In this document: positions 18,982 through 31,325 of the stretch, in pieces | How the letters are laid out: each line of letters starts with the position of its first letter | Position numbering within the stretch: position 1 is the first letter of the stretch | Assembly: GCF_001562015.1 (NCBI RefSeq) | Contig: NZ_LASA01000086.1 | Location: 1 to 64,000, forward strand | Reading direction: 5' to 3' | Source of the DNA: Endozoicomonas arenosclerae | Lineage (GTDB): Bacteria; Pseudomonadota; Gammaproteobacteria; Pseudomonadales; Endozoicomonadaceae | Length of the DNA stretch: 64,000 nt | Notes under the pieces: model-generated | What the model was told of the DNA's origin: nothing | Seen by the model: the letters and a program-made list of their open reading frames with translations, nothing else | Databases searched by the model: none | Made by a program: the position numbers and the translations under genes

Positions 18982-19015
18982 GCAAAACGGCCCACCTCCT
19001 AAGAGATGGGCCGTT
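18982..19015 (-). terminator. rho-independent terminator after sucD
   Basis: Stem GAACGGCCCATCTC / GAGGTGGGCCGTTTT on the minus strand followed by TTTTGCTTTTT. It ends the sdh-suc block. Confidence 0.9.
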
Positions 19016-19061
19016 CCATCAGTCAAAACTGATACTGTTCAGGTAATCACCTGAACAAGGC

Positions 19062-19934
19062 TTACCAACCGGTTTTCTCTTTCAGAGCTTTACCGATTTC
19101 AGCCAGGGAACGAACGGTTTTAACGCCCGCTTCTTCCAGTGCAGCAAACTTCTCGTCAGCAGTACCTTTACCACCAGAGATGATCGCACCAGCGTGACCC
19201 ATACGCTTGCCTGGAGGTGCAGTGACACCGGCAATGTAGGAAACAACAGGCTTGGTTACGTTTTCTTTGATGAAAGCAGCCGCTTCTTCTTCTGCAGTAC
19301 CACCAATTTCACCAATCATTACGATGGCTTCAGTCTGTGGATCTTCTTCGAACAGTTTCAGGATGTCGATGAAGTTGGAACCAGGAATCGGGTCACCACC
19401 GATACCTACACAGGTAGACTGACCAAAACCGAAGTCAGTAGTCTGCTTAACCGCTTCATAAGTCAGGGTACCGGAACGGGATACGATGCCGACTTTACCT
19501 GGCTTGTGAATGTGACCAGGCATGATACCGATCTTGCACTCACCCGGAGTGATAACACCTGGGCAGTTAGGACCGATCAGGGTAACACCCAGCTCGTCGC
19601 AACGAACTTTGCAGTCCAGCATGTCCAGTGTAGGAATGCCTTCAGTGATGCAAACAATCAGCTTGATGCCAGCATTGGCAGCTTCCAGGATAGAATCCTT
19701 ACAGAAAGCAGCAGGTACGTAGATTACGGAAGCTTCAGCACCGGTTTCAGCAACGGCTTCAGCTACGGTGTTGAATACTGGCAGACCCAGATGTTCCTGG
19801 CCACCTTTACCCGGAGTTACACCACCGACCATGCGAGTGCCGTAAGCAATCGCCTGTTCGGAGTGGAAAGTACCCTGGGAACCGGTGAAACCCTGGCAGA
19901 TAACCTTGGTATCTTTATTGATCAGGACGCTCAT
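19062..19934 (-). CDS. sucD: succinyl-CoA synthetase, alpha subunit
   Basis: With SucC converts succinyl-CoA plus NDP and phosphate to succinate, CoA and NTP in the TCA cycle. It is 290 residues, full length, with CoA-binding Rossmann motif [15 protein letters not shown] near the N-terminus and the phospho-histidine region [17 protein letters not shown] near 247. It starts two bases after sucC ends. Confidence 0.98.
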   Translation of the reverse strand: MSVLINKDTKVICQGFTGSQGTFHSEQAIAYGTRMVGGVTPGKGGQEHLGLPVFNTVAEAVAETGAEASVIYVPAAFCKDSILEAANAGIKLIVCITEGIPTLDMLDCKVRCDELGVTLIGPNCPGVITPGECKIGIMPGHIHKPGKVGIVSRSGTLTYEAVKQTTDFGFGQSTCVGIGGDPIPGSNFIDILKLFEEDPQTEAIVMIGEIGGTAEEEAAAFIKENVTKPVVSYIAGVTAPPGKRMGHAGAIISGGKGTADEKFAALEEAGVKTVRSLAEIGKALKEKTGW

Positions 19935-19936
19935 TC

Positions 19937-21103
19937 TTATTTGCCCTCCGCTGCTTTTACTACTTGGTCTGCAGCGTCGGAGAGACTGCTTGCAGCGATG
20001 ATGTCCAGCCCACTTTCAGCCAGCTTCTGAGCACCCAGCTCAGCGTTGTTGCCTTCGAGACGAACAACTACAGGCACTTCAACACCTACTTCTTTCACTG
20101 CACCGATGATGCCATCAGCAATCAGGTCGCAACGAACGATACCGCCGAAAATGTTAACCAGAACCGCTTTAACACTGTCGTCAGACAGGATGATCTTGAA
20201 AGCTTCGCTGACACGTTCTTTGGTAGCACCGCCACCTACGTCCAGGAAGTTAGCTGGAGCGCCGCCGGACAGCTTAACGATGTCCATGGTTCCCATGGCC
20301 AGGCCTGCACCGTTTACCATGCAGCCAATGTTGCCATCCAGAGCTACGTAGTTCAGTTCCCACTGAGCAGCGTGAGCTTCACGAGCGTCTTCCTGAGAAG
20401 GATCGTGCATGGTCTTCAGACGAGGCTGACGGTACAGAGCGTTGCTGTCGATGTTCAGCTTGGCATCCAGACAGTGCAGATCACCGGCTTCAGTGATAAC
20501 CAGCGGATTGATTTCCAGCAGAGCCAGATCCAGGTCTTGGAACAGTTTAGCCAGACCCAGGAAGATCTTGGTGAACTGCTTAACCTGAGTAGCGTTCAGA
20601 CCCAGTTTGAAAGCCAGTTCACGACCCTGGTATGGCTGAGCGCCTACCAGTGGATCAACGGTAGCTTTCAGAATTTTTTCAGGCGTTTCTTCTGCCACTT
20701 TTTCAATTTCCACGCCACCTTCGGTGGAGGCCATGAAAACGATGCGGCGGGTTGAACGGTCTACTACCGCACCCAGGTACAATTCCTGAGCGATGTCGGT
20801 GCAGCTTTCAACCAGGATCTTGCTGACTGGCTGACCGTTTTCGTCAGTCTGGTAAGTCACCAGGTTCTTGCCCAGCCACTTTTCAGCAAACTCACGGATC
20901 TCTTCTTTAGAGCTGACCAGCTTTACGCCACCAGCCTTACCACGGCCACCTGCATGAACCTGTGCTTTGACAACCCACTGGTTACCGCCAATTTCATCTG
21001 CGGCTGCAGCTGCTTCTTCCGGTGTATCGCAGGCAATACCCTTGGATACCGGCAGGCCATATTCAGCAAACAGCTGCTTGCCCTGATATTCATGGAGATT
21101 CAT
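19937..21103 (-). CDS. sucC: succinyl-CoA synthetase, beta subunit
   Basis: Nucleotide-binding subunit of succinyl-CoA synthetase, 388 residues as usual. It starts [19 protein letters not shown], has an ATP-grasp domain ([18 protein letters not shown] near 46-63) and the C-terminal CoA-ligase domain with [16 protein letters not shown]. It is separated from lpd by 244 bases. Confidence 0.98.
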   Translation of the reverse strand: MNLHEYQGKQLFAEYGLPVSKGIACDTPEEAAAAADEIGGNQWVVKAQVHAGGRGKAGGVKLVSSKEEIREFAEKWLGKNLVTYQTDENGQPVSKILVESCTDIAQELYLGAVVDRSTRRIVFMASTEGGVEIEKVAEETPEKILKATVDPLVGAQPYQGRELAFKLGLNATQVKQFTKIFLGLAKLFQDLDLALLEINPLVITEAGDLHCLDAKLNIDSNALYRQPRLKTMHDPSQEDAREAHAAQWELNYVALDGNIGCMVNGAGLAMGTMDIVKLSGGAPANFLDVGGGATKERVSEAFKIILSDDSVKAVLVNIFGGIVRCDLIADGIIGAVKEVGVEVPVVVRLEGNNAELGAQKLAESGLDIIAASSLSDAADQVVKAAEGK

Positions 21104-21310
21104 ACTGACACTACCATTGTTGTTTTTTAATCAAATTCCTATCCACGTCCGTGGATAAAAGGTTTTTTATATTTCGACCCCAACCCCTCAGGTGTCGAAA
21201 TTAAACTTTGGGGATCAAGCCCCTCTGATACTTCTTCGTATCAGTTGCTCACTGAGAAGGCTTACTGATAGAACTGCGCCTTCCACACATCAGTAAACGA
21301 ATCTTCTAAA

Positions 21311-21334
21311 GGCTGGTCAGACAACCGACCAGCC
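21311..21334 (-). terminator. hairpin directly after lpd
   Basis: Stem GGCTGGTC / GACCAGCC (21311-21318 with 21327-21334), 14 bases after the lpd stop, followed on the minus strand by TTTAG only. It may attenuate or protect the transcript rather than fully terminate before sucCD. Confidence 0.5.
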
Positions 21335-21347
21335 TCAGGATTTTCAG

Positions 21348-22820
<1,473 letters not shown>

Positions 22821-22849
22821 TTAGCAGCCGCCGCAAAACCCATGAAAGC

Positions 22850-24073
22850 TTACAATTCCAACAGGATTCTGGCTGGATCTTCCAACAGTTCCTTGATGGT
22901 AACGAGGAAGGTGACTGCTTCCTTGCCATCCAGCAACCTGTGGTCATAGGACAGAGCCAGGTTCATCATGGGCAGAATCTCCACCTGGCCATTTACGGCC
23001 ATGGGGCGCTCCTGAATTTTGTGCATACCCAGAATGGCGGATTGAGGTGGATTCAGAATCGGTGTAGACAAGAGCGAACCAAATACACCGCCGTTGGAAA
23101 TCGTGAAGGTTCCACCGGTCATGTCCTCAATATCCAGCTTGCCACCCTGGGCTTTCTTTCCGTATTCACGGATTTTTGCTTCAACGTCTGCCAGACTCAT
23201 GTTTTCAGCGTTACGCAGAATGGGTACCACCAAACCACGGTCACTGGAGACAGCTACACCGATATCCTGATAGCCGTGGTAAACAATATCATTACCATCA
23301 ATAGAGGCATTCACTGCAGGATAACGACGCAGGGCTTCAGCACAGGCTTTTACAAAGAAGGACATAAAGCCAAGACGGACACCATGACGCTTCTCGAACT
23401 GATCCTTGTAACGGGCTCTCAGTTCCATCACCGGCTTCATGTTGACTTCATTGAATGTGGTCAGCATGGCGGCGGTTTGCTGTGCTTCAACCAGACGCTG
23501 CGCAACTCTAGCACGCAGACGTGTCATTGGTACACGTTTTTCCGTACGCTCACCCGCAAATACCGGGGTAGTGGCTTCTACCTTCGGTGCAGAGGAAGTC
23601 TGGGCTGCAGGTGCCGGAGTGGCTGCAGGTGCTGGCGCTTGTTCAGCGTGACGAACCACGTCTTCCTTGGTGACGCGACCGCCCTTGCCAGTACCGGAGA
23701 TAGCAGCAGGATCAATGCCTTTTTCACTGGCAATCTTGCGGGCTGCAGGACTGAGAATTGGCTCTTCCTGACCAGCAGCAGACTCTGCAGCAGCAGGAGC
23801 GGATTCAGTAGCTGAAGCAGAAGCCGTTGCCGCAGCACCGGCTTCAAAAATAGCAATAACTTCTTCACTCAGAACGGTATCGTCTACGTTCTTGAGAATC
23901 TCTTTAAGCACACCATCCGCTGGAGCGACTACTTCCAGAACTACCTTGTCGGTTTCAATATCAACCAGCAGCTCATCACGAGAGCAGGCTTCTCCGGGCT
24001 TCTTGTGCCATGTGGCAACCACACCGTCAGCGACAGATTCCGGAAATGTTGGTGCTTTTATTTCAGTGGCCAT
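22850..24073 (-). CDS. sucB: 2-oxoglutarate dehydrogenase E2, dihydrolipoyl succinyltransferase
   Basis: Core of the 2-oxoglutarate dehydrogenase complex. It has one lipoyl domain with lipoyl-Lys in [12 protein letters not shown] (about 42), an Ala/Pro/Ser-rich linker, a peripheral-subunit-binding domain ([20 protein letters not shown]), a second Ala/Pro linker and the catalytic domain ending with the active-site [16 protein letters not shown]. 407 residues. ATG preceded by AGGA at six bases. Confidence 0.98.
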   Translation of the reverse strand: MATEIKAPTFPESVADGVVATWHKKPGEACSRDELLVDIETDKVVLEVVAPADGVLKEILKNVDDTVLSEEVIAIFEAGAAATASASATESAPAAAESAAGQEEPILSPAARKIASEKGIDPAAISGTGKGGRVTKEDVVRHAEQAPAPAATPAPAAQTSSAPKVEATTPVFAGERTEKRVPMTRLRARVAQRLVEAQQTAAMLTTFNEVNMKPVMELRARYKDQFEKRHGVRLGFMSFFVKACAEALRRYPAVNASIDGNDIVYHGYQDIGVAVSSDRGLVVPILRNAENMSLADVEAKIREYGKKAQGGKLDIEDMTGGTFTISNGGVFGSLLSTPILNPPQSAILGMHKIQERPMAVNGQVEILPMMNLALSYDHRLLDGKEAVTFLVTIKELLEDPARILLEL

Positions 24074-24098
24074 TATGGATCCTTTCGGGTTTCGACCG

Positions 24099-24123
24099 GT
24101 CGCCCCGGAGCCACCGGGGCGAC
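24099..24123 (-). other. intercistronic hairpin between sucA and sucB
   Basis: Perfect 10-bp GC-rich stem GTCGCCCCGG / CCGGGGCGAC with a 5-base loop in the 55-base gap, without a T tract. Such stems often affect mRNA processing or stability; the role here is inferred. Confidence 0.6.
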
Positions 24124-24128
24124 GTCAA

Positions 24129-26960
24129 TTATACGTTAAAAGCGTCTTCTACCAGCTTCTGTTGTTCTTCTACATGCTTGGACATGTAACCACAGGCTGG
24201 CGCCGCAGAAGCATCCCGTCCGGCATAGACCAGATGCAGGTTGTTTGCGTGATTATCAACCGCACGACGCATATGATGCTGGCTGCAGTACCAGGCGCCC
24301 TGATTCATGGGCTCTTCCTGACACCAGACAACATCTTTCAGATTCGGGTAGCGGGCAATCAGCTCGTCCAGGTCATCCTGAGGGAAAGGATACAGCTGCT
24401 CAATACGAATGATGGCTGCATTCTTCAACTCATTAGTACGCTTGTACTCGAGCAGATCGTAGTAAACCTTGCCGCTGCACATAATCAGGCGGGTAACTTC
24501 TGCCGGATCGTGCTCATCAATCTCAGGAATGATGGTCTGGAAGCTGCCTTCTGCCAGTTCTTCCAAAGTAGAAACTGCCAGCTTGTGTCTCAGCAGACTC
24601 TTCGGTGTAAAGGCAATCAGAGGTTTACGCAGAGGGCGCAGTACCTGACGGCGCAGCATGTGGAACACCTGAGCCGGAGTGGTAGGCACACACACCTGAA
24701 CATTGTGCTCAGCACACAGCTGCAGGTAACGCTCCAGACGTGCAGAAGAGTGCTCAGGTCCCTGACCTTCATAACCATGAGGCAACAGCATGGTCAGACC
24801 ACACAGACGACCCCACTTGTGCTCACCACTGGTGATAAATTGGTCAATAACCACCTGACAGCCATTGGCGAAGTCACCAAACTGGGCTTCCCAGACAACC
24901 AGCGCACTTGGCGTGGTGGTCGCATAGCCGTACTCAAATGCCAGCACCGCTTCTTCAGACAGCAGGGAGTCCCAGATCTGGAAGTCAGGCTGATTTTCTG
25001 AAATATTGGCCAGTGGCACGTAAGTTGAGCCGTCTTTCTGATTGTGCAAAGCCGCATGACGGTGGGAGAAAGTACCTCGACCCACGTCCTGACCGGTAAT
25101 ACGAACCGGATGGCCTTCCATAATCAGGGTGCCGTAAGCCAGTGTTTCAGCTGCACCCCAGTTGATGGATTGAGCACCAGCAGCCATTTTCAGACGGTCA
25201 TCAATAATCTTGCTGACCTGACGCTGCACTACAAAACCTTCAGGAACCTTGCAAAGTTTTTGACCTAGACCTTGCAGAGTAGCCATAGCTACACGGGTGT
25301 CATGACGGGCTGTCCACTCATGACCCAGGTAAGGAGCCCAGTCCACAAACAGCTCTTTATTAGGCTCTTTGACCAGCGCTTTTACTACATGACCACCGTT
25401 GTCCAGTGTATTCCTGTAGCTGTCGACCAGAGTCTTGTCCTGCTCGGCATCCATAATGCCCACTTCAATCAGCTTGTCAGCGTACAGATCACGAGTTGTC
25501 TTGTGAGTCTTGATGATCTGGTACATCAGAGGCTGGGTACCAGAAGGCTCATCCGCCTCGTTGTGGCCACGACGACGGTAGCAAACCATGTCAATCACAA
25601 CGTCACGCTTGAATTCCATTCGGTAATCCAGCGCCAGCTTGGTTGCGAAATGAACCGCTTCAGGATCATCACCGTTTACGTGCAGGATGGGCGCACCAAC
25701 AATTTTGGCCACATCAGTACAGTATTCGGTAGAGCGGGCATCTTCCTGCTTGCTGGTTGTGAAGCCTACCTGGTTATTGATGATAATGTGCAGCGTTCCA
25801 CCCGTTTTATAGGCACGGGTCTGGGACATCTGCAGAGTTTCCATCACTACACCCTGACCGGCAAAAGCCGCATCACCGTGAAGTGCAATGGGAATCACCT
25901 GACCGCGAACTTCATCGTTACGACGATCCTGACGTGCCCGCACAGAACCTTCCACTACGGGTGTTACGATTTCCAGATGGGACGGGTTGAATGCCAGCGC
26001 CAGGTGTACTTCGCCACCCGGAGTCATAACATTGGATGAGAAGCCCTGGTGGTATTTCACGTCACCGGAACCGGTGTCGGCCATCTTTTTGCCTTCGAAC
26101 TCATCGAACAGCTCAGACGGATTTTTACCAAGAATATTAACCAGAACGTTCAGACGACCACGGTGTGCCATACCAATGACAATTTCCTTGGCACCGTATG
26201 AACCGGATCTCTGAATAATTTCGTCCAGCATGGGAATCAAGGATTCACCACCTTCCAGACCAAAACGCTTGGTGCCCGGGTATTTTGTACCCAGATACTT
26301 CTCAAGACCTTCTGCAGCGGTCAGACGCTCCAGCAGATGCTGGCGAGCCTCAGAACCCACTTCAGGTTTTCCGCGAACACTCTCCATACGGCTCTGGAAC
26401 CAGCGACGCTCTTCTGTGTTGACGATGTGCATGTACTCAACACCGATGGAGCCACAGTAAGTCGCCGTCAGAGAATCAATGATTTCGCGGAGGGTGGCAC
26501 GTTCTTTACCAATAAAGATGGTGCTGGCCTGGAACTCGGTATCCAGGTCTGCATTGCTGAGACCATGATATTCGAGACTGAGATCGGGAAATTGTTCGCG
26601 CTGCATGCAACCCAGTGGGTCGATAGTAGCCTGTTGATGCCCCCGGATTCGGAAGGCACTGACCAGACGCAATACCTGAATCTGCTTGCGTTCATGATCA
26701 CTGGAAACTGTACCGGCTTCAATTGGGCGGGTCGTCTGACGCTGACGCGCCATGAGGACAAAATTTTCCTGAATGGTCGAGTGCGGTACGTCCGGACCGC
26801 CACCATTGACCTGTGGAAGTTTTTCAAAATAATCACGCCACTCCTCAGAGACCGAATTCGGGTCGCGAAGGAATTGTTCGTACAGTTCTTCGACGTATGC
26901 AGCATTTCCCCCGGAAATATGTGAGGTATCCCACATTTGCTGCATCACACCTTCTTGCAT
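24129..26960 (-). CDS. sucA: 2-oxoglutarate dehydrogenase E1
   Basis: Thiamine-diphosphate decarboxylase of the 2-oxoglutarate dehydrogenase complex. I start at the ATG at 26960 (MQEGVMQQMWDTSHISGGNA), which matches the N-terminus of Pseudomonas and E. coli SucA and gives 943 residues; the frame stays open 62 codons further upstream but that part looks non-coding. A second ATG directly before it (26963) with GGGG five bases upstream is equally likely. Motifs include the ThDP region HGDAAFAGQGVV and NNQVGFTTS. First gene of the suc part, 530 bases after sdhB. Confidence 0.97.
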   Translation of the reverse strand: MQEGVMQQMWDTSHISGGNAAYVEELYEQFLRDPNSVSEEWRDYFEKLPQVNGGGPDVPHSTIQENFVLMARQRQTTRPIEAGTVSSDHERKQIQVLRLVSAFRIRGHQQATIDPLGCMQREQFPDLSLEYHGLSNADLDTEFQASTIFIGKERATLREIIDSLTATYCGSIGVEYMHIVNTEERRWFQSRMESVRGKPEVGSEARQHLLERLTAAEGLEKYLGTKYPGTKRFGLEGGESLIPMLDEIIQRSGSYGAKEIVIGMAHRGRLNVLVNILGKNPSELFDEFEGKKMADTGSGDVKYHQGFSSNVMTPGGEVHLALAFNPSHLEIVTPVVEGSVRARQDRRNDEVRGQVIPIALHGDAAFAGQGVVMETLQMSQTRAYKTGGTLHIIINNQVGFTTSKQEDARSTEYCTDVAKIVGAPILHVNGDDPEAVHFATKLALDYRMEFKRDVVIDMVCYRRRGHNEADEPSGTQPLMYQIIKTHKTTRDLYADKLIEVGIMDAEQDKTLVDSYRNTLDNGGHVVKALVKEPNKELFVDWAPYLGHEWTARHDTRVAMATLQGLGQKLCKVPEGFVVQRQVSKIIDDRLKMAAGAQSINWGAAETLAYGTLIMEGHPVRITGQDVGRGTFSHRHAALHNQKDGSTYVPLANISENQPDFQIWDSLLSEEAVLAFEYGYATTTPSALVVWEAQFGDFANGCQVVIDQFITSGEHKWGRLCGLTMLLPHGYEGQGPEHSSARLERYLQLCAEHNVQVCVPTTPAQVFHMLRRQVLRPLRKPLIAFTPKSLLRHKLAVSTLEELAEGSFQTIIPEIDEHDPAEVTRLIMCSGKVYYDLLEYKRTNELKNAAIIRIEQLYPFPQDDLDELIARYPNLKDVVWCQEEPMNQGAWYCSQHHMRRAVDNHANNLHLVYAGRDASAAPACGYMSKHVEEQQKLVEDAFNV

Positions 26961-27218
26961 CATCACTACCCCGTGAATGAAGGGCTGTCTAATCATGAGA
27001 GTCACACTGTGGTTTGCTGCCTGTTGTTCAGAACAGACAAAGCACGAAATTCCGGGGCTTTCGCCTCCCCCGAGTTTCGATCCCACAGATAGACCGGTGA
27101 TTGACCGGCCGCCTCGCTGGTAAAACCTGTCTGCCCAGCCCTGCAATTCATTGGGTCAACGGCCAGTCAGGCTCTAGAGTAAACTACAGTCCCACATTGC
27201 TCATATGACAATCTATTG

Positions 27219-27240
27219 TGCGACAGTGCGACAGTGCGAC
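27219..27240 (+). repeat. short tandem repeat, 8-bp unit x ~3
   Basis: TGCGACAG repeated twice exactly and a third time in part. No function is evident. Confidence 0.6.
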
Positions 27241-27440
27241 TGCAGTCAGAAATTCTGCTTATGGCTCTCCGGCTTCCCCAGTAGTCTGGTGTCAACCTTT
27301 AAACCTCATTGCAGTGCTGTTTAAAACAGTATTGAGCGATTGAAATATAACGTACGCTCAAACAGCAACCACATATTTCATGTTAACGGACCACCCCTGG
27401 CCTGATTTCACAAGAGTTTCCGCCAACACTTTTCACTTTC

Positions 27441-27474
27441 AGGAGCTCCCTCAACACACGTTGAAGAAGCTCCT
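27441..27474 (-). other. hairpin after sdhB
   Basis: AAGGAGCTTC...GAGGGAGCTCCT folds into a two-part stem about 20 bases after the sdhB stop. No T run follows, so a processing or stabilising role is as likely as termination. Confidence 0.5.
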
Positions 27475-27493
27475 TGCTATTTTAAGTGCTCAA

Positions 27494-28201
27494 TCAGGAA
27501 GCACTGCTGAACAGCATCTGTTTAATATGACCAATGGCCTTGGTTGGATTCAGACCTTTTGGACATACGCTGACACAGTTCATGATACCTCTGCAGCGGA
27601 AGACACTGAACGGATCATCCAGATCAGCCAGACGCTCTTCAGTCGCAGTATCACGGCTGTCAGCCAGGAAGCGATAAGCCTGCAGCAGACCGGATGGACC
27701 GACAAACTTGTCAGGGTTCCACCAGAAAGATGGGCAGGCAGTAGAACAGCATGCACAGAGAATACACTCGTACAAACCGTCCAGTTTCTCACGATCTTCA
27801 GGGCTCTGCAGACGCTCAATGGCAGGAGCAGGCTCTTCGTTGATCAGGAACGGCTTGATCTTTTCGTACTGCTTATAGAAAAGACTCATGTCCACGATCA
27901 GATCACGAATAACCGGCAGACCTGGCAGAGGTCGAAGAACCAGCTTCTTCTTGCTGCCCATGGCTTCTGACAAAGAAGTCACACACGCCAGACCATTAGT
28001 GCCGTTGATGCTCACGCCATCAGAACCGCAAACACCTTCACGGCAGGAACGACGATACACCAGTGTTTCGTCCTTTTCCTTGATCAGGTTCAATACATCA
28101 AGCACCATCAGGTCTTTGCCTTCCGGAATTTCAACCTCAATGTCTTGCATGTAAGGTTTGGAGTCAGTCTCCGGGTTGTATCGATAGACACTTACCAACA
28201 T
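27494..28201 (-). CDS. sdhB: succinate dehydrogenase iron-sulfur subunit
   Basis: Electron-transfer subunit of complex II. 235 residues. [2Fe-2S] region CREGVCGSDG near 54, then CILCACCSTACPSFWW and CRGIMNCVSVCPKGLNP for the [4Fe-4S] and [3Fe-4S] clusters. ATG preceded by a purine-rich AGGAAA. It begins 15 bases after sdhA. Confidence 0.98.
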   Translation of the reverse strand: MLVSVYRYNPETDSKPYMQDIEVEIPEGKDLMVLDVLNLIKEKDETLVYRRSCREGVCGSDGVSINGTNGLACVTSLSEAMGSKKKLVLRPLPGLPVIRDLIVDMSLFYKQYEKIKPFLINEEPAPAIERLQSPEDREKLDGLYECILCACCSTACPSFWWNPDKFVGPSGLLQAYRFLADSRDTATEERLADLDDPFSVFRCRGIMNCVSVCPKGLNPTKAIGHIKQMLFSSAS

Positions 28202-28216
28202 TTTCCTGCCTCCTCC

Positions 28217-29989
28217 TTAATAGGTTCTTGCTTTCGGTGGGAAAGCTTCCATGGTCTTGGGTGCAAAGTTAACCTGACGCTTGCCAACTCGCTTATCCAC
28301 TGGGAAGTACAAGGAGTGAGCCAGCCAGTTCTCATCGTCACGCTCGGTAAAGTCATTACGGGCGTGAGCACCACGGGATTCCTTACGCTCTTCGGCAGAA
28401 ACCGCAGTGGCGTAAGCAACTTCGTAAAGGTTTTCAAGCTCAAGTGCTTCAATACGCGCGGTATTGAATGCCTGACTCTTGTCTTCCAGGTGAGTGTTAT
28501 TCAGTCGCTCACCCAGCTCATCCAGCTTCTTGAGACCTTCCTGCATGCTGTCGCCTTCACGGAATACACCGAAGTACAGCTGCATGGTGTTCTGGAGATC
28601 CTTGCGGACATCCGCAACTTTCTCACCGGTACTGGACTGGTTCAGTCGATCCAGACGGGACATGGCGGCTTCAATATCACTGTCAGAAGCATCAACACCG
28701 TCAAAACCTTCTCTCAGGTTTTTCTCGATCTGGATACCCGCTGCACGGCCAAATACCACCAGATCCAGCAGAGAGTTACCACCCAGACGGTTAGCGCCGT
28801 GTACGGATACACAAGCAGCTTCACCACAGGCGTAAAGACCTTCAACGACTTTATCGTTACCTTCGGAGTCCGGGAACAGGGCCTGACCACCGACATTGGT
28901 CGGGATACCACCCATCATATAGTGACAGGTTGGAACTACCGGTACGGGTACCTTAACCGGATCGGCGTGTGCGAAGGTCTTGGACAGTTCACAGATACCC
29001 GGCAGACGAAGGTTCAGGGTTTCTTCACCCAGGTGATCCAGCTTCAGCAGTACGTGGTCCTTGTCAGGTCCACAGCCACGGCCTTCCAGAATTTCCAGAA
29101 TCATGGAACGGGCAACTACGTCACGACCGGCCAGGTCTTTAGCGTTAGGCGCATAACGCTCCATGAAGCGCTCACCTTCACTGTTGATCAGGTAACCACC
29201 TTCACCACGACAGCCTTCAGTAACCAGAACACCCGCACCGTGAATACCGGTTGGGTGGAACTGCCACATTTCCATGTCCTGCATTGGGAAACCGGCACGC
29301 AGCGCCATACCAATACCGTCACCGGTGTTGATCAGGGCGTTGGTTGTGGAAGCGTAGATACGCCCAGCACCGCCAGTAGCCATTACAGTAGCTTTGGATT
29401 TGATATAAACGGTTTCGCCCGTTTCCATGCAAATCGCGATAACACCAGCCACCTGACCGTTCTGATTTTTCACCAGATCGACGGCGTACCATTCATTCAG
29501 GAATGTAGTACCGCCTTTAAGGTTGGCTTGATAAAGAGTGTGCAGCAGTGCGTGACCGGTACGGTCGGCTGCAGCACAGGTACGGGCAGCCTGGCCACCC
29601 TTACCGAATTCTTTGGACTGACCACCGAATGGACGCTGGTAGATACGACCTTCTTCTGTACGAGAGAAAGGCAGACCCATGTGCTCGAGCTCAAATACAG
29701 CCTGGGGACCTACAGAGCACATGTATTCAATCGCGTCCTGGTCACCGATGTAGTCCGACCCTTTTACGGTATCGAACATGTGCCAGCGCCAGTCATCATT
29801 CGGATCAGAACTTGCAATGGCGCAAGTGATACCGCCCTGGGCTGATACAGTGTGTGAACGTGTAGGAAACACTTTGGTCACACAAGCAGTCTTGATGCCC
29901 GCCTGTGTCAGTTGCAGAGCAGCGCGCATGCCTGCACCACCGCCGCCGATTACGATAGCGTCGTAAGTCAGTGTGCGAAGAGCCGCCAT
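28217..29989 (-). CDS. sdhA: succinate dehydrogenase flavoprotein subunit
   Basis: Catalytic subunit of complex II, oxidising succinate to fumarate with covalent FAD. 590 residues. FAD motif [19 protein letters not shown]-linking His in [13 protein letters not shown] (about 45), active-site region [21 protein letters not shown] and substrate His/Arg in [11 protein letters not shown]. Starts three bases after sdhD stops. A long open frame on the opposite strand is a codon-usage shadow. Confidence 0.98.
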   Translation of the reverse strand: MAALRTLTYDAIVIGGGGAGMRAALQLTQAGIKTACVTKVFPTRSHTVSAQGGITCAIASSDPNDDWRWHMFDTVKGSDYIGDQDAIEYMCSVGPQAVFELEHMGLPFSRTEEGRIYQRPFGGQSKEFGKGGQAARTCAAADRTGHALLHTLYQANLKGGTTFLNEWYAVDLVKNQNGQVAGVIAICMETGETVYIKSKATVMATGGAGRIYASTTNALINTGDGIGMALRAGFPMQDMEMWQFHPTGIHGAGVLVTEGCRGEGGYLINSEGERFMERYAPNAKDLAGRDVVARSMILEILEGRGCGPDKDHVLLKLDHLGEETLNLRLPGICELSKTFAHADPVKVPVPVVPTCHYMMGGIPTNVGGQALFPDSEGNDKVVEGLYACGEAACVSVHGANRLGGNSLLDLVVFGRAAGIQIEKNLREGFDGVDASDSDIEAAMSRLDRLNQSSTGEKVADVRKDLQNTMQLYFGVFREGDSMQEGLKKLDELGERLNNTHLEDKSQAFNTARIEALELENLYEVAYATAVSAEERKESRGAHARNDFTERDDENWLAHSLYFPVDKRVGKRQVNFAPKTMEAFPPKARTY

Positions 29990-29992
29990 AGA

Positions 29993-30361
29993 TCAATTCC
30001 CCCAGAGAATTTGAATGCCCCAGACGATGTAACTGAAGACTGCTACAAAACAGATCAGCTGGAAGGGGAAACGAATCAGAACAGACTTGCTTCCGAATGC
30101 ACGGGCATTCAGGTAGTCAGTAGCAATAGTCCACATACCTACCCAGGCATGGGCAGCAATGGACAGGATGGCGAGCAGGGTAAACACCTTCACCCAGGTC
30201 TGATCAAACAGACCGCTCCACTGCTGAAAATCCAGTCCCGGATTGATCAGCACATAGCCGACCATGAACACTGTATAAACGGCCAGAATAATCGCAGACA
30301 GCCTCTGCAGCATCCAGTCGTAGAGTCCACTTCGGGACAAGTTGGTAATATTGGTTACCAT
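29993..30361 (-). CDS. sdhD: succinate dehydrogenase membrane anchor SdhD
   Basis: Small quinone-site and heme-b anchor with three helices, 122 residues. SRSGLYDWMLQRLSAIILAVYT carries the family's Arg/Ser near the quinone pocket, and the heme ligand is probably the His in IAAHAWVGMWTIATDY. The ATG at 30361 overlaps the sdhC stop region (ATGGTAA). Confidence 0.94.
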   Translation of the reverse strand: MVTNITNLSRSGLYDWMLQRLSAIILAVYTVFMVGYVLINPGLDFQQWSGLFDQTWVKVFTLLAILSIAAHAWVGMWTIATDYLNARAFGSKSVLIRFPFQLICFVAVFSYIVWGIQILWGN

Positions 30362-30729
30362 ACCCACACCCCCGCGAGCACAATCAGTACAGCTGATACA
30401 ATAATGGTGATAATGGCACCGGTCTTACCGGACTCCTTACCTTCACCAATACCCACATCCATCAACAGGTGCTTAACGCCCGCAACGAAGTGGTAGATCA
30501 GACCAGAAAGCAGAACCCAGACAATAAATTTGACGAGGCCACCCGACATGAGTGCTTTCAGTTCCGCAAAGGACTGCTCTGAAGACAGTGACAGGTCCAG
30601 TGCATACAGCAGGAAACCCACCCCGACAAACAGCAAAATGCCCGAAATCCTGTGCAGGATCGAGGTATAGGCTGGCAGAGGTAGTTTTATAGTGGTTATG
30701 TCTAGATTGACAGGTCTTTTGCTATTCAC
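30355..30729 (-). CDS. sdhC: succinate dehydrogenase cytochrome b556 subunit SdhC
   Basis: Three-helix membrane anchor, 124 residues. Starts at a GTG (VNSKRPVNLDITTIKLPLPA), the position that matches other gammaproteobacterial SdhC; GGGAC lies eight bases upstream. Another GTG ten codons earlier is open but unlikely. SILHRISGILLF and the heme His in LIYHFVAGVKHLLMD are visible. First gene of sdhCDAB. Confidence 0.95.
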   Translation of the reverse strand: MNSKRPVNLDITTIKLPLPAYTSILHRISGILLFVGVGFLLYALDLSLSSEQSFAELKALMSGGLVKFIVWVLLSGLIYHFVAGVKHLLMDVGIGEGKESGKTGAIITIIVSAVLIVLAGVWVW

Positions 30730-30982
30730 GTTTTTTGTCCCAACGCCCGAGGCGTGCACAGCTGAATCAGCAACATTATCCAGAGGTTATGACCTACTCG
30801 GGATCATGCCCTCTCAAACCAGGTTCGCCTGAACAGACAACCCTGATTGCAGGTTAAGAAACCGCGTTAATTGTTGTTAACGTTCTTTTCTCACCCCCCT
30901 CATGAAGCCCTCCACGACTTCGGGGGCGAAGTATATACAGTTCGGTTTTTAATTACAATTGATTAACCCACTAAGCAAATTT

Positions 30983-31012
30983 ACTATAGGCTCTTGAATT
31001 TATTGCGCACAA
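30983..31012 (-). promoter_or_regulatory. candidate sdhC promoter
   Basis: On the minus strand TTGTGC, 18 bases, TATAGT. The -10 is good, the -35 weak. It would give a leader of about 250 bases before sdhC. Confidence 0.35.
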
Positions 31013-31111
31013 TTCATCAAAAGTTATCAGTCAAGGTTAAGAGTAAAGCCTGTAAGGGAAAACACTTGACGATTGAGTTTAGCTCAAGGCTGTTTTCATC
31101 GGTACACACGT

Positions 31112-31139
31112 TTGACAAACAAATTTCTGGCCCTATAGT
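31112..31139 (+). promoter_or_regulatory. sigma70 promoter of gltA
   Basis: TTGACA at 31112-31117, 16-base spacer, TATAGT at 31134-31139. Five of six -10 positions and all -35 positions match consensus. Predicted transcript start near 31146, leader about 180 bases. Confidence 0.8.
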
Positions 31140-31325
31140 GGTCGAACCGTGAAAGGGGCCCAACCATAAAAAGCTTATTCTGCCAGCGCCATGATTTACC
31201 ATGAAAATGCCATTATCGAAACTTTACAGGCTTTCATGGTTCGGAGTGAAAGGCATTTCCACTCATGGCTGAATGGGCCCGAGACGACGATAACGACAGA
31301 ATAAACGGCAAGACAGGAGCCTATG

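Larger units (their letters stand above)
26961..27493. other. sdhB-sucA intergenic region
   Basis: 533 bases, unusually long inside a TCA block, so sucA may have its own promoter here. It contains a stem AGGAGCT...AGCTCCT with an inner TCAAC/GTTGA pair (27441-27474) right after sdhB, without a T tract, and a short tandem repeat of TGCGACAG (27219-27240, three units). No gene is supported. Confidence 0.5.
30730..31325. promoter_or_regulatory. sdhC/gltA divergent region
   Basis: Nearly 600 bases between the divergent TCA genes. It holds the strong gltA promoter (31112-31139) and a weaker sdhC candidate. The unexplained length on both sides suggests regulated leaders; no riboswitch that I recognise. 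Confidence 0.5.

Noticed and set aside
26961-27146. Upstream extension of sucA by 62 codons.
   Set aside because: The extension has no counterpart in known SucA proteins and a well-matched N-terminus begins at 26960 or 26963.
28145-29845. Long open frame opposite sdhA (and a similar one opposite lpd at 21372-22949).
   Set aside because: Both are the exact antisense of strongly conserved enzymes, give low-complexity Thr/Phe/Gln-rich proteins and have no ribosome binding site; they reflect the codon usage of the true gene.
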